This document shows positions 25,001 to 31,686 of a stretch of DNA of 42,682 bases, one piece after another (the first letter of the stretch is position 1; every line of letters begins with the position of its first letter). This DNA comes from Flavobacteriaceae bacterium UBA1903 (GTDB lineage Bacteria; Bacteroidota; Bacteroidia; Flavobacteriales; Flavobacteriaceae). Made by a program: the position numbers and the translations under genes. The stretch covers positions 1 to 42,682 of the forward strand of contig DDGL01000015.1 in NCBI GenBank assembly GCA_002337605.1, read 5' to 3'. The notes beneath the pieces were generated by a model. That model made no database searches and was not told the DNA's origin. It was given only the letters and a program-made list of their open reading frames with translations.

Positions 25001-25380
25001 ACTTTGCGAGTGTCTACTTGGAAAATACTGGAAATGGAGCTTTCAGCATAACCAACCTTCCTATGGAGGCACAACTAAGTCCTATAAACGATATGGTGGT
25101 GTACGATTTTGACAAAGACGGAAATTTAGATGTTGTAGTAGGTGGAAACATGTTCAATACTGAAGTAGAAACACCTGCTTACGATGCAGGAAAAGGGCTT
25201 TATATGCAAGGCAAAGGTGACGGGACATTCGCTACTCTTTTTGAAGTAAATAAAAGTGGGATCTACATGCCGTATAATGTAAAAGGCTTGCGGCTAATTT
25301 CTATTTCCCAGGAGAAACGACCCGCTATATTGGTTGCGAATAATAACACTTCGGTCCAGCTTTTTGCGTGGATAAGATAA
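22030..25380 (+). CDS. FG-GAP/VCBS repeat lipoprotein with ASPIC/UnbV domain
   Basis: The 1116-residue protein starts with a lipoprotein signal (LVFVGC, Cys20). Many FG-GAP/VCBS motifs with Asp-rich calcium loops follow (DINNDGLQDVFF, DINQDGFLDIYV, DMDADGDLDLLV, DFDENGFLDIYI, DLDNDGDLDLVV and others), in two halves. Between them, at about 510-600, is an ASPIC/UnbV domain (HFGLGTITAVEKVEIKWPDGSQTTI). This is the CRTAC1-like architecture common on flavobacterial surfaces, often next to SusC/SusD nutrient-uptake genes. Here no SusC/SusD pair is adjacent. The partner or ligand is unknown. It is divergent from the MerR gene. Confidence 0.9.
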   Translation: MVSRITLAGFFSLFLVFVGCETNSSEVNNNTQDSTPLLTLLKATDTGVDFINTSKETPGRHFGHYEYFYNGGGVAIGDINNDGLQDVFFAGNDTSNTLYLNEGGFKFKDITRTAKLSSTNWSTGVTMVDINQDGFLDIYVCNSGPDSKDSLLTNQLYINNGDETFTESAQQYGVADSSYSTQAVFFDMDADGDLDLLVVNHSDIKYGRGITGWEQFLAEQTPEAYKKSCNTLYRNEGNNTFTDITKEAGLFRPGFGLGVSVSDFDENGFLDIYITNDYFIPDFLFYNVGNGTFREVIKARASHVSFYGMGCDAADFNNDGLVDLSVVDMTPADHFRNKTLMESMDVERFSYLVDNRQMIPQYMYNTLHVNRGKGIFSEIANLSGVSQTDWSWATLFMDLDNDTYKDLYITNGFKRDVKDNDWRIEYLARKELEDINSEIYLEQLTKAKSIPIPNYGFQNNGDLTFKNKTTDWGLEELSFSNGVAYGDLDNDGDLDLVVNNLESPAFVYRNNASEKGENHFIQFELFDGKANNSVLNSQITVYTGEKKQLVEYSFVRGYASTMQPLAHFGLGTITAVEKVEIKWPDGSQTTIENPTIDTKHRIDKTQSQLVRALKENPRPYFLDAISRAPKITYQHTENSFDDFKDEILLPHQQSTLGPAVAVGDVNGDGFDDFYLGGALGQAGELYKQTLVEGFVPVPQKAFNTDAQFEDTGALFFDADGDGDIDLYVASGGGGDVANNERLLQDRLYLNDGKGIFTRSVNGLPKINSSTLHISENDWDGDGDLDLFVGGRTTPGKYPVAPQSYLLENKKGIFEDKTTQLAPKLQYAGMVTSSVWSDIDQDGKKDILVVGEWMGIKAFVNSEDGFVDKSESFGLTNTTGWWYSIAKGDFDNDGDEDFIVGNVGSNNKFHPSEKKPLHIFSNDFDANGTLDIVLSKLYQGNLTPVRGKECSTQQMPFLEEKFPSYSDFASSTLVGIYGEEKLNEALHYEATNFASVYLENTGNGAFSITNLPMEAQLSPINDMVVYDFDKDGNLDVVVGGNMFNTEVETPAYDAGKGLYMQGKGDGTFATLFEVNKSGIYMPYNVKGLRLISISQEKRPAILVANNNTSVQLFAWIR

Positions 25381-25419
25381 TATGTTTACTGTGTATTGAA
25401 GCGAGTGACGTAGGGCTAT

Positions 25420-25447
25420 AAAAAAAGTCATCTTTAAAAGATGACTT
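25420..25447 (-). terminator. Terminator of the tRNA-Lys/tRNA-Leu transcript
   Basis: AAGTCATCTT and AAGATGACTT form a 10-bp stem (25425-25434 with 25438-25447) around TAA. Reading the minus strand, a run of Ts follows (25426 down to 25420). Confidence 0.8.
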
Positions 25448-25454
25448 CTGTTAG

Positions 25455-25537
25455 TACCCGGGATGGGACTTGAACCCACACGCAACAAGTGCACACGGCC
25501 CTCAACCGTGCCTGTCTACCAATTCCAGCACCCGGGT
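25455..25537 (-). tRNA. tRNA-Leu (GAG)
   Basis: An 83-base class II tRNA with a long variable arm. On the minus strand the acceptor ACCCGGG pairs with CCCGGGT, the anticodon stem CACGG/CCGTG holds loop TTGAGGG (anticodon GAG), and the T stem is GTGGG/CCCAT around TTCAAGT. CCA is not encoded. Confidence 0.95.
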
Positions 25538-25606
25538 GAGTGGTTTCTACGCTTCCAATAGACATGAGTAGAAACAAAAAAGTACCGCAAAAAGCAGTAC
25601 TCTTTG

Positions 25607-25679
25607 TGACTTGGCTGGGGCTCGAACCCAGGACCACCTCCTTAAAAGGGAGGTGCTCTACCAACTGAGCTACCAAGTC
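25607..25679 (-). tRNA. tRNA-Lys (UUU)
   Basis: A 73-base cloverleaf on the minus strand. Acceptor GACTTGG/CCAAGTC, D arm GCTCAGTTGGTAGAGC, anticodon stem CCTCC/GGAGG with loop CTTTTAA (anticodon TTT), and the T arm around TTCGAGC. It is transcribed ahead of tRNA-Leu with a 69-base spacer containing two inverted repeats. Confidence 0.96.
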
Positions 25680-25829
25680 ATAATTTCAATTGCAAAAGAG
25701 TAAATTTCTTTCCCTTAAGCGGGTGCAAATATAGCATCATTAAATTTATTATTCAAAGCAATTTTAAAGAAATATTTTCTTTCTTGAGAAATTCTTGAAG
25801 TTCCTTTTTATTTGAATAATTTTACAGCT

Positions 25830-26348
25830 ATGAAAATACTTCTTTTAGGATATATGGGCAGTGGGAAATCTGCTGTAGGACAGCAACTTGCTGAAGTTCT
25901 TACAATTCCTTTTTACGATCTGGATCAGGAAATTGAAAAAGAATTAAAAAAAACTGTTTCAGAAATTTTTCAAAAAAAGGGTGAACTTTTTTTCAGAAAG
26001 ACCGAAAATAATGTTTTAGTACAGCTTCTGGCGTCTAAAGAAAATTACGTTTTGGCCTTAGGGGGAGGAACTCCTTGCTATGGAAATGTGATGAAACTCA
26101 TACAAGAACGTGAAGATGTGAAATCTATATACCTGCACACATCGCTAGAAGAACTAACTAAAAGACTATACCCTGAGAGAAAGAAAAGACCATTAATCGC
26201 TCATTTAGAAACAGAAGAAGCTCTTAACGACTTTATTAGAAAACATATTTTTGAACGTAATTTTTACTACAACCAGGCAGATAGTAAGGTGCAGGCAGAT
26301 GCCACTGTGGATAAAATTGTTTCAGAAATTGTGTTACAACTATTCTAG
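25830..26348 (+). CDS. aroK: Shikimate kinase
   Basis: The enzyme phosphorylates shikimate in aromatic amino acid synthesis. From ATG at 25830 the product has 172 residues: Walker A GYMGSGKSAVG (about 7-17), the shikimate-binding FYDLDQEIE and FFRKTE segments, the GGGTPC loop, and the lid region with YPERKKRPLI. A TTG at 25812 would add six residues. The last nine bases overlap the convergent phosphoribosyltransferase gene. TTG-N19-TAATTTTA (25817-25824) just upstream could be the promoter, but it would make the mRNA nearly leaderless. Confidence 0.96.
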   Translation: MKILLLGYMGSGKSAVGQQLAEVLTIPFYDLDQEIEKELKKTVSEIFQKKGELFFRKTENNVLVQLLASKENYVLALGGGTPCYGNVMKLIQEREDVKSIYLHTSLEELTKRLYPERKKRPLIAHLETEEALNDFIRKHIFERNFYYNQADSKVQADATVDKIVSEIVLQLF

Positions 26349-26843
26349 AATTGCTCTGTCTTTTCCCTTTTCAAAAATTACAGATACATTTTCGTTAATA
26401 GAAGTAGAAAGTGAAATGCCTTTATAATCTGCTTTTATAGGATATTTTTTGTGATTTCTATCTACCAGAACCGCTGTTTTAAACTGTTTTAAAGGCACAT
26501 CCAGAAAATGCTTTACTCCATAAATAAGCGTGGTGCCAGAGTGCAGTACATCGTCTACCAAAACAAGGCTTTTGTTAGCATACATGGCTGCTGAGAGGCT
26601 CGTGGTTAGAGGAGCAATAGGGTTGGTTTTATCAATAGTAACTTTGCAAAGTGTCACTTTGATCGGAGAAATTTTTTCTAAGGTACGTTTTAGTTTTTCT
26701 GCCAATACAAACCCGTTAGAAACAATACCAGCAATAATGATATCAGTTTCAGATACATTCGCTTCATAGATTTGATAGGCCATTCTTTTTATTTTGTGGT
26801 CTATTTCAGTCTTATTTAATATGAAGGTTTCAGCTTTAGGCAT
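26340..26843 (-). CDS. Phosphoribosyltransferase family protein (PyrR-like fold)
   Basis: The 167-residue type I phosphoribosyltransferase has the PRPP-binding motif LVLVDDVLHSGTTLIYG at about 92-108 and the family's AGIVSNGFVLAEKL segment. Overall length and the late SISTSINENVSVIFE strand resemble PyrR or hypoxanthine-type enzymes. The base substrate cannot be assigned from sequence, and a regulatory PyrR role is possible but not shown. It is convergent with aroK (9-base overlap) and followed on the same strand 73 bases upstream by the S4 gene. Confidence 0.85.
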   Translation of the reverse strand: MPKAETFILNKTEIDHKIKRMAYQIYEANVSETDIIIAGIVSNGFVLAEKLKRTLEKISPIKVTLCKVTIDKTNPIAPLTTSLSAAMYANKSLVLVDDVLHSGTTLIYGVKHFLDVPLKQFKTAVLVDRNHKKYPIKADYKGISLSTSINENVSVIFEKGKDRAILE

Positions 26844-26859
26844 TTTAAAAAGGTTTTGT

Positions 26860-26867
26860 CAAAGATA
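26860..26867 (-). promoter_or_regulatory. Candidate -7 element for the phosphoribosyltransferase gene
   Basis: On the minus strand the sequence TATCTTTG matches TAnnTTTG exactly, 17 bases before the ATG. No TTG sits at the usual -33 distance. Confidence 0.45.
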
Positions 26868-26879
26868 CGGAGTAAAAAA

Positions 26880-27257
26880 TTATTCTTCTTCGCCGCTTTG
26901 TTTATAATCGGTAATATCCCGTCTGTCTTTTTTTGTGGGTCTTCCTGTGCCCTTTTTTCGGTAATAGGTTTTTGCGTATTGTAACATTTCAGTTTTTTCA
27001 AAGTCTTCTTTAGGAGTAGTGTCAACCCGATAAAGGTTTACCAGCTTAGCGCCAACCCTGCTCGGAGGGATGTCTAAAACCTCAATTTTATAGTTAATTT
27101 GATTTTTACGAAATACTATGGTATCACCAGGATATACGTCACGAGACGGCTTTACAGAGGCTCCGTTTACTTTTACAGCACCCTTTTTGCAAGCTTGTGT
27201 ACCTATACTACGTGTTTTTACATATCGAATGCACCATAAATATTTATCTACTCTCAT
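26880..27257 (-). CDS. S4-domain RNA-binding protein, Hsp15-like
   Basis: From ATG at 27257 the product has 125 residues and starts MRVDKYLWCIRYVKTRSIGTQ, the S4 RNA-binding fold of the HslR/Hsp15 family, followed by KKGAVKVNGASVKPSRDVYPGD. E. coli Hsp15 binds stalled 50S subunits carrying nascent chains; that role is inferred from the family. The C-terminus is Lys/Arg-rich (RKKGTGRPTKKDRRD). Three extra residues from the codon at 27266 are less likely. Confidence 0.88.
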   Translation of the reverse strand: MRVDKYLWCIRYVKTRSIGTQACKKGAVKVNGASVKPSRDVYPGDTIVFRKNQINYKIEVLDIPPSRVGAKLVNLYRVDTTPKEDFEKTEMLQYAKTYYRKKGTGRPTKKDRRDITDYKQSGEEE

Positions 27258-27290
27258 ACAAAACACCTTAATTCTACGTTAACTGCTATA

Positions 27291-27298
27291 CAAAAATA
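27291..27298 (-). promoter_or_regulatory. Candidate -7 element for the S4-domain gene
   Basis: TATTTTTG on the minus strand matches TAnnTTTG, 33 bases before the ATG. The nearest TTTTG upstream is 25 bases away, longer than usual. Confidence 0.4.
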
Positions 27299-27332
27299 GC
27301 GGAAAATTGTATCTTGCGCACCTCAAAAAGTG

Positions 27333-28271
27333 ATGATGAAAAATATGAAGAAAATACTCCCCTTATTGTTATTGGTTCTAATAATTGCTACCAGTTGCAA
27401 AAAAGACGACGATAGTGTAGACCCAAACTTTGTTCCTGCAAGAGATAGAGGAGAAGAAGCTCCTTTAAGCACTGCTATTGTTGAGGAATATTTGGAAACC
27501 CATTTTTATAATTATGAGGAGTTTGAAAACCCTCCAGCCGATTTCGATTTTCGAATAGTGTTTGATACTATTGCCGGGGACAATCTAGATAAGATACCGT
27601 TGATGAATCAGGTATCCTCAAAAATTGTACAGGACAGGGTGAATGACGCAGTTACCTATAAGTTGTATTACCTGGATGCGATGCAAGGTGATGGTGAAAA
27701 ACCTAATTTTCCGGATCTTGCAACTATAAGCTATGCAGGAACCTATATAAACCGTGAAGAAACTACGAGACCTTATACAAAGTTATTTGATGCTTCTTCT
27801 GTTCCTGTGCAATTTGATATGACTTCTATTGTAAATGGACTTCAGGATGCTTTAATAGAATTTGAAACAGCTTCTGGCTTTATTACAAACCCGGATGGGA
27901 CTGTAACCTTTGAAGATTTTGGAGTTGGTGCTGTATTTATGCAGGCAGGTCTTGGATATTATGTAAATCCTCCGCCTACCTCAAATATTCCTTTATACTC
28001 TCAGCTTATTTTTACCTTTCAAATGTATGCTTCTGAAATTGGAGATCAAGACGGAGATGGTTTACCTTCTTTTATGGAAGATGTAAACGGAAACGGCCTT
28101 GAAGAAGATGATGATACTGATGGCAACGAAGCTCCTAATTTTGATGATGCAGACGATGATGGCGATGGGAGACCAACCCGTGAAGAAATTATAATTAACA
28201 GCGATGGAACCATCACCTTACCAGATACTGATGGTGACGGTACCCCGGATCATTTGGATGCGGATAGTTAA
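27333..28271 (+). CDS. FKBP-like lipoprotein with Asp-rich calcium-binding tail
   Basis: From the ATG at 27333 the product has 312 residues with a lipoprotein signal (IATSC, Cys22). Residues about 115-235 follow the FKBP peptidyl-prolyl isomerase pattern: SYAGTYINRE, LFDAS, a central IVNGLQDAL in place of the usual VIxGWxxGL, then GLGYYVNPPPTSNIPLYSQLIFTFQM. The FKBP active-site Trp is therefore replaced by Leu, and activity is uncertain. The last 75 residues contain thrombospondin type 3-like loops (DQDGDGLPS, DDDGDGRPT, DTDGDGTPDHLDAD). It probably acts in the periplasm or at the outer membrane. A strong terminator follows. Confidence 0.85.
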   Translation: MMKNMKKILPLLLLVLIIATSCKKDDDSVDPNFVPARDRGEEAPLSTAIVEEYLETHFYNYEEFENPPADFDFRIVFDTIAGDNLDKIPLMNQVSSKIVQDRVNDAVTYKLYYLDAMQGDGEKPNFPDLATISYAGTYINREETTRPYTKLFDASSVPVQFDMTSIVNGLQDALIEFETASGFITNPDGTVTFEDFGVGAVFMQAGLGYYVNPPPTSNIPLYSQLIFTFQMYASEIGDQDGDGLPSFMEDVNGNGLEEDDDTDGNEAPNFDDADDDGDGRPTREEIIINSDGTITLPDTDGDGTPDHLDADS

Positions 28272-28294
28272 TTGTATTCTAACTACTATCATAT

Positions 28295-28327
28295 AAAAAA
28301 AGCCTAGAAAATTTCTAGGCTTTTTTT
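28295..28327. terminator. Bidirectional terminator between the FKBP-like and transketolase genes
   Basis: GCCTAGAAA (28302-28310) pairs with TTTCTAGGC (28312-28320), flanked by an A run on the left and a T run on the right. It can end transcripts from both convergent genes. Confidence 0.92.
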
Positions 28328-28376
28328 ATTTAGGTGGATACTCTTATAGCACCCGAACCCTGTTGTTTTGTATAAA

Positions 28377-29330
28377 TTACTTTCGCTTTACAACCTTTTT
28401 TGAAGCTTTTACAATCGCTTCGGCATTCAGGCCGTATTTATCCATTAATTGGTCTGGAGTACCGGATTCTCCAAATGTATCTTGTGTAGCAACAAATTCT
28501 TGTGGAGTGGGGTGGTGGGAAGCTAAAACGCGTGCAACACTTTCACCTAAACCTCCTAAGTAATTATGCTCTTCTGCAGTAACTACGCAGCCTGTTTTTT
28601 TAGCGGAAGCAAGTATAGCTTCATCATCCAATGGCTTTATAGTATGAATATTTATCACTTCTGCTGAAATTCCCTGCTCGTTTAATGTTTCGGCTGCTAA
28701 AAGCGCTTCCCATACTAAATGACCGGTAGCAACGATAGTAACATCGGTTCCTTCTTGAAGTTTTACAGCTTTTCCTATTTCAAAAGTTCCGTTTTCCTCT
28801 GTGAAATTGGCAACTTTTGGTCTTCCAAAGCGTAGATATACAGGTCCGTCGTGCGCAGCAATAGCGAGTGTGGCTGCTTTGGTCTGATTGTAATCACAGG
28901 TATTGATAACTGTCATCCCAGGCAGCATTTTCATCAGCCCGATATCTTCCAGGATCTGATGTGTTGCTCCATCTTCCCCAAGGGTAACTCCTGCATGAGA
29001 AGCACATATCTTTACGTTTTTACCACTGTAGGCAACACTTTGGCGTATCTGGTCGTAGACACGTCCTGTAGAAAAATTGGCAAAGGTTCCTGTAAAAGGA
29101 ATTTTCCCGCCAATGGTCATACCAGCTGCCATACCAATCATATTAGCTTCAGCAATACCAACCTGAAAGAAACGCTCCGGATGATTTTCTTTAAACTCGT
29201 CCATCTTTAAGGAACCCGTTAGGTCTGCACAAAGTGCTACCACATTTTCGTTGGTTTTCCCAAGTTCAGTGAGCCCAGCTCCAAAACCTGAGCGTGTATC
29301 TTTTTTACCTGTGTCTGTATATTTTTTCAT
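28377..29330 (-). CDS. Transketolase, C-terminal subunit
   Basis: The 317-residue product carries the pyrimidine-binding (PYR) and C-terminal domains of transketolase. Visible features are the GxAEANMIGMAAGMTIGGKIPF segment with the catalytic Glu, FANFSTGRVYDQIRQSVAY, and a C-terminal domain with the TAEEHNYLGGLGESVARVLA motif. It needs the companion N-terminal subunit encoded 96 bases upstream to form an active enzyme of the non-oxidative pentose phosphate pathway. Such split transketolases are common in Bacteroidota. Confidence 0.93.
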   Translation of the reverse strand: MKKYTDTGKKDTRSGFGAGLTELGKTNENVVALCADLTGSLKMDEFKENHPERFFQVGIAEANMIGMAAGMTIGGKIPFTGTFANFSTGRVYDQIRQSVAYSGKNVKICASHAGVTLGEDGATHQILEDIGLMKMLPGMTVINTCDYNQTKAATLAIAAHDGPVYLRFGRPKVANFTEENGTFEIGKAVKLQEGTDVTIVATGHLVWEALLAAETLNEQGISAEVINIHTIKPLDDEAILASAKKTGCVVTAEEHNYLGGLGESVARVLASHHPTPQEFVATQDTFGESGTPDQLMDKYGLNAEAIVKASKKVVKRK

Positions 29331-29426
29331 CTATTTTCTATTATTCTGTTTTGCAGAATTAGTTTTAGTATGTGTTACCTTTTCTATCTCACTTTTTGGA
29401 GTAGAAACATTCCCTTTGTAAGGGAA

Positions 29427-30272
29427 TTAATAATCCCCTAAGGTTTCAGGGTTCTGTGCTAACGCGGTTTCCAGCTGCTCATCATTTGGTGCTTTCCCGT
29501 GCCAGGCGTGGGTGTGCATCATAAAATCTACGCCATTGCCCATTACGGTATGCAATAAAACACACACCGGTGTTTTTTTGCCCGTGCGGGACTTTGCTTC
29601 TTTCAGGCCTTCGATAACAGCTGCCATGTCGTTTCCTTTTTCAATGGATAGTACATCCCATCCAAACGCTGAAAATTTTCCGGCAAGATTACCCATAGCC
29701 AGAACATTATCTGTAGACCCATCGATTTGTTGTCCGTTTAAGTCTACACTCACGATAAGGTTGTCTACATTATTTGCAGCAGCATACATAATGGCTTCCC
29801 AGTTTTGCCCTTCCTGCAACTCGCCATCGCCACAAAGGGTGTAAACAAGGTGGTTGTCATTGTTTAGTTTTTTTGTTTCGGCAGCACCAATGGCAACTGA
29901 AATTCCCTGTCCCAGGGAGCCGGAAGCCACCCGGATACCAGGCAAGCCTTCGTGCGTGGTGGGATGTCCTTGTAATCGAGAGTCTATGTGGCGGAAGGTA
30001 TTTAATTCTTCTACTGGAAAATAACCTGTACGTGCCAAAACACTATAAAAAACAGGGGAAATATGCCCGTTGGAAAGAAAAAAGAGATCTTCTCCTTTTC
30101 CGTCCATAGAAAAACTATCGTTGCGCTTCATTACTTCATTATAAAGTGCTACGAAGAATTCAGCACAACCCAAAGAACCTCCAGGGTGTCCGGAATTAAC
30201 TTTATGTACTTGTCTCAGGATATCTCTACGAACTTGAGTAACAAGATTCTCCAATTTTTTAATATCTGCCAT
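29427..30272 (-). CDS. Transketolase, N-terminal (thiamine diphosphate-binding) subunit
   Basis: From ATG at 30272 the product has 281 residues and contains the thiamine diphosphate-binding half: SGHPGGSLGCAEFFVALY, the GxLGQGISVAIG loop, and the GDGELQEGQNWEAIMYAA metal-binding motif with later N residues. A GTG-type upstream codon at 30296 is excluded because the promoter at 30294-30324 would start the mRNA near 30287. It pairs with the C-terminal subunit gene downstream. Confidence 0.94.
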   Translation of the reverse strand: MADIKKLENLVTQVRRDILRQVHKVNSGHPGGSLGCAEFFVALYNEVMKRNDSFSMDGKGEDLFFLSNGHISPVFYSVLARTGYFPVEELNTFRHIDSRLQGHPTTHEGLPGIRVASGSLGQGISVAIGAAETKKLNNDNHLVYTLCGDGELQEGQNWEAIMYAAANNVDNLIVSVDLNGQQIDGSTDNVLAMGNLAGKFSAFGWDVLSIEKGNDMAAVIEGLKEAKSRTGKKTPVCVLLHTVMGNGVDFMMHTHAWHGKAPNDEQLETALAQNPETLGDY

Positions 30273-30293
30273 TGCTTGTTTAATTTTCAGTTT

Positions 30294-30324
30294 CAAAAGT
30301 ACTAGAATTCAAAGGTGCTACAAA
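30294..30324 (-). promoter_or_regulatory. Promoter of the split transketolase genes
   Basis: On the minus strand TTTG (30324-30321), a 19-base spacer and TACTTTTG (30301-30294) match the Bacteroidota consensus in full. The predicted leader is about 15 bases. Confidence 0.75.
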
Positions 30325-30440
30325 GGACTAAAAGATGCTTTTATTAACGATTTGATGCTTTTGTTAACACTTCTCAAATTCAAGGTTTCTTGTTTCAGTT
30401 TTAAAATTCAAAATTGTATGTTTTAATTCGTCGTTCTCCG

Positions 30441-30472
30441 TTCGTAATTCGTACTTAGAAAAAGTATCTTTG
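30441..30472 (+). promoter_or_regulatory. Candidate promoter of tgt
   Basis: TATCTTTG (30465-30472) is an exact -7 match, 22 bases before the tgt ATG. The -33 is imperfect (TTCG at 30441-30444, 20-base spacer). Confidence 0.5.
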
Positions 30473-30494
30473 CATCTTCAAGATTATAACCTTT

Positions 30495-31625
30495 ATGCAG
30501 TTTACCTTACATACTACCGATACTGAAACACAAGCAAGAGCAGGAACAATTCAGTTGGACCATGGGCCTGTGGAAACACCTATTTTTATGCCTGTGGGAA
30601 CAGTAGGTACTGTAAAAGGGGTGCATCAAAGAGAATTACGGGACGATATAAACCCGGATATTATTTTAGGAAATACCTATCATTTGTATTTGCGTCCGCA
30701 AACGGAGATCCTGGAAAAAGCAGGCGGGCTCCATAAATTCATGAACTGGGATAGAAATATCCTTACCGATAGTGGAGGGTATCAGGTATATTCACTTTCT
30801 GATAGGAGAAAAATAAAAGAAGAAGGGGTAAAGTTTAAATCTCATATCGATGGGAGTTACCACACCTTTACACCCGAAAATGTAATGGAGATACAACGCA
30901 CCATTGGAGCCGATATTATTATGGCGTTTGATGAGTGTACCCCCTACCCATGCGACTATAACTACGCCAAACGCTCTATGCACATGACCCATCGCTGGTT
31001 GGAACGTTGTATCACACATTTGGAGAAAACACCTTTAAAATACGGATACAATCAAACGTTTTTTCCAATTGTTCAGGGAAGTACCTATAAAGACCTGCGA
31101 AAACAATCTGCAGAATATATTGCTGGCGTTGGCGCCGAAGGAAACGCCATTGGCGGACTTTCAGTAGGCGAACCCGCCGAAGAGATGTACGCCATGACCG
31201 AAGTGGTTACCGCCATACTTCCAAAGGAAAAACCACGTTATTTAATGGGGGTGGGAACTCCTATTAACCTGTTGGAAAATGTTGCCCTGGGAATTGATAT
31301 GTTTGACTGTGTGATGCCAACGCGAAATGGTAGAAACGGAATGCTCTTTACCGCTCACGGAACCATCAACATTAAAAATAAAAAGTGGGAAGCAGATTTC
31401 TCTCCCATTGACGATATGGCCATCACATGGGTAGACACCGAGTATAGTAAAGCGTATGTACGTCATTTATTCACGGTCAATGAAATGTTAGCGAGACAAA
31501 TTTGTACCATTCATAATTTAGGGTTCTATCTTTGGCTGATGCGTGAGGCTAGAAAACAAATTTTAGCAGGTACCTTTTCCACGTGGAAAAATAAAATGGT
31601 AAAACAAATGGATAAACGATTATAA
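30495..31625 (+). CDS. tgt: Queuine tRNA-ribosyltransferase lacking three of four zinc ligands
   Basis: Tgt exchanges guanine for preQ1 at the wobble position of GUN-anticodon tRNAs. The 376-residue product has the catalytic Asp loops (LTDSGGYQVYSL and FDCVMPTRNGRNGMLFT), the base-recognition segment GGLSVGEP and the MGVGTP motif. The family's structural zinc site is C-x-C-x2-C plus a His about 26 residues on. Here the aligned positions are A309, T311 and D314, with only H340 kept, in the segment before YSKAYVRHLF. The fold may be held by other contacts. lptF/G follows 61 bases downstream. Confidence 0.96.
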   Translation: MQFTLHTTDTETQARAGTIQLDHGPVETPIFMPVGTVGTVKGVHQRELRDDINPDIILGNTYHLYLRPQTEILEKAGGLHKFMNWDRNILTDSGGYQVYSLSDRRKIKEEGVKFKSHIDGSYHTFTPENVMEIQRTIGADIIMAFDECTPYPCDYNYAKRSMHMTHRWLERCITHLEKTPLKYGYNQTFFPIVQGSTYKDLRKQSAEYIAGVGAEGNAIGGLSVGEPAEEMYAMTEVVTAILPKEKPRYLMGVGTPINLLENVALGIDMFDCVMPTRNGRNGMLFTAHGTINIKNKKWEADFSPIDDMAITWVDTEYSKAYVRHLFTVNEMLARQICTIHNLGFYLWLMREARKQILAGTFSTWKNKMVKQMDKRL

Positions 31626-31686
31626 AAAAGTTTGTAGTTTGTGGTTAATGTAGAGAAAACGCACCACGCACCACGCACGACTCGCT

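Noticed and set aside
25434..25676. Minus-strand open frame across both tRNAs
   Set aside because: It is made of tRNA-Leu and tRNA-Lys sequence and cannot be a real protein gene.
28377..30272. Transketolase broken by a frameshift
   Set aside because: Both halves have full domain boundaries, their own ATG codons and a 96-base spacer, as in the regular split form of Bacteroidota.
31661..31686. Tandem CGCACCA units considered as a CRISPR or iteron
   Set aside because: Only three 8-bp units with no spacers and no Cas or replication genes near; best seen as low-complexity spacer DNA.
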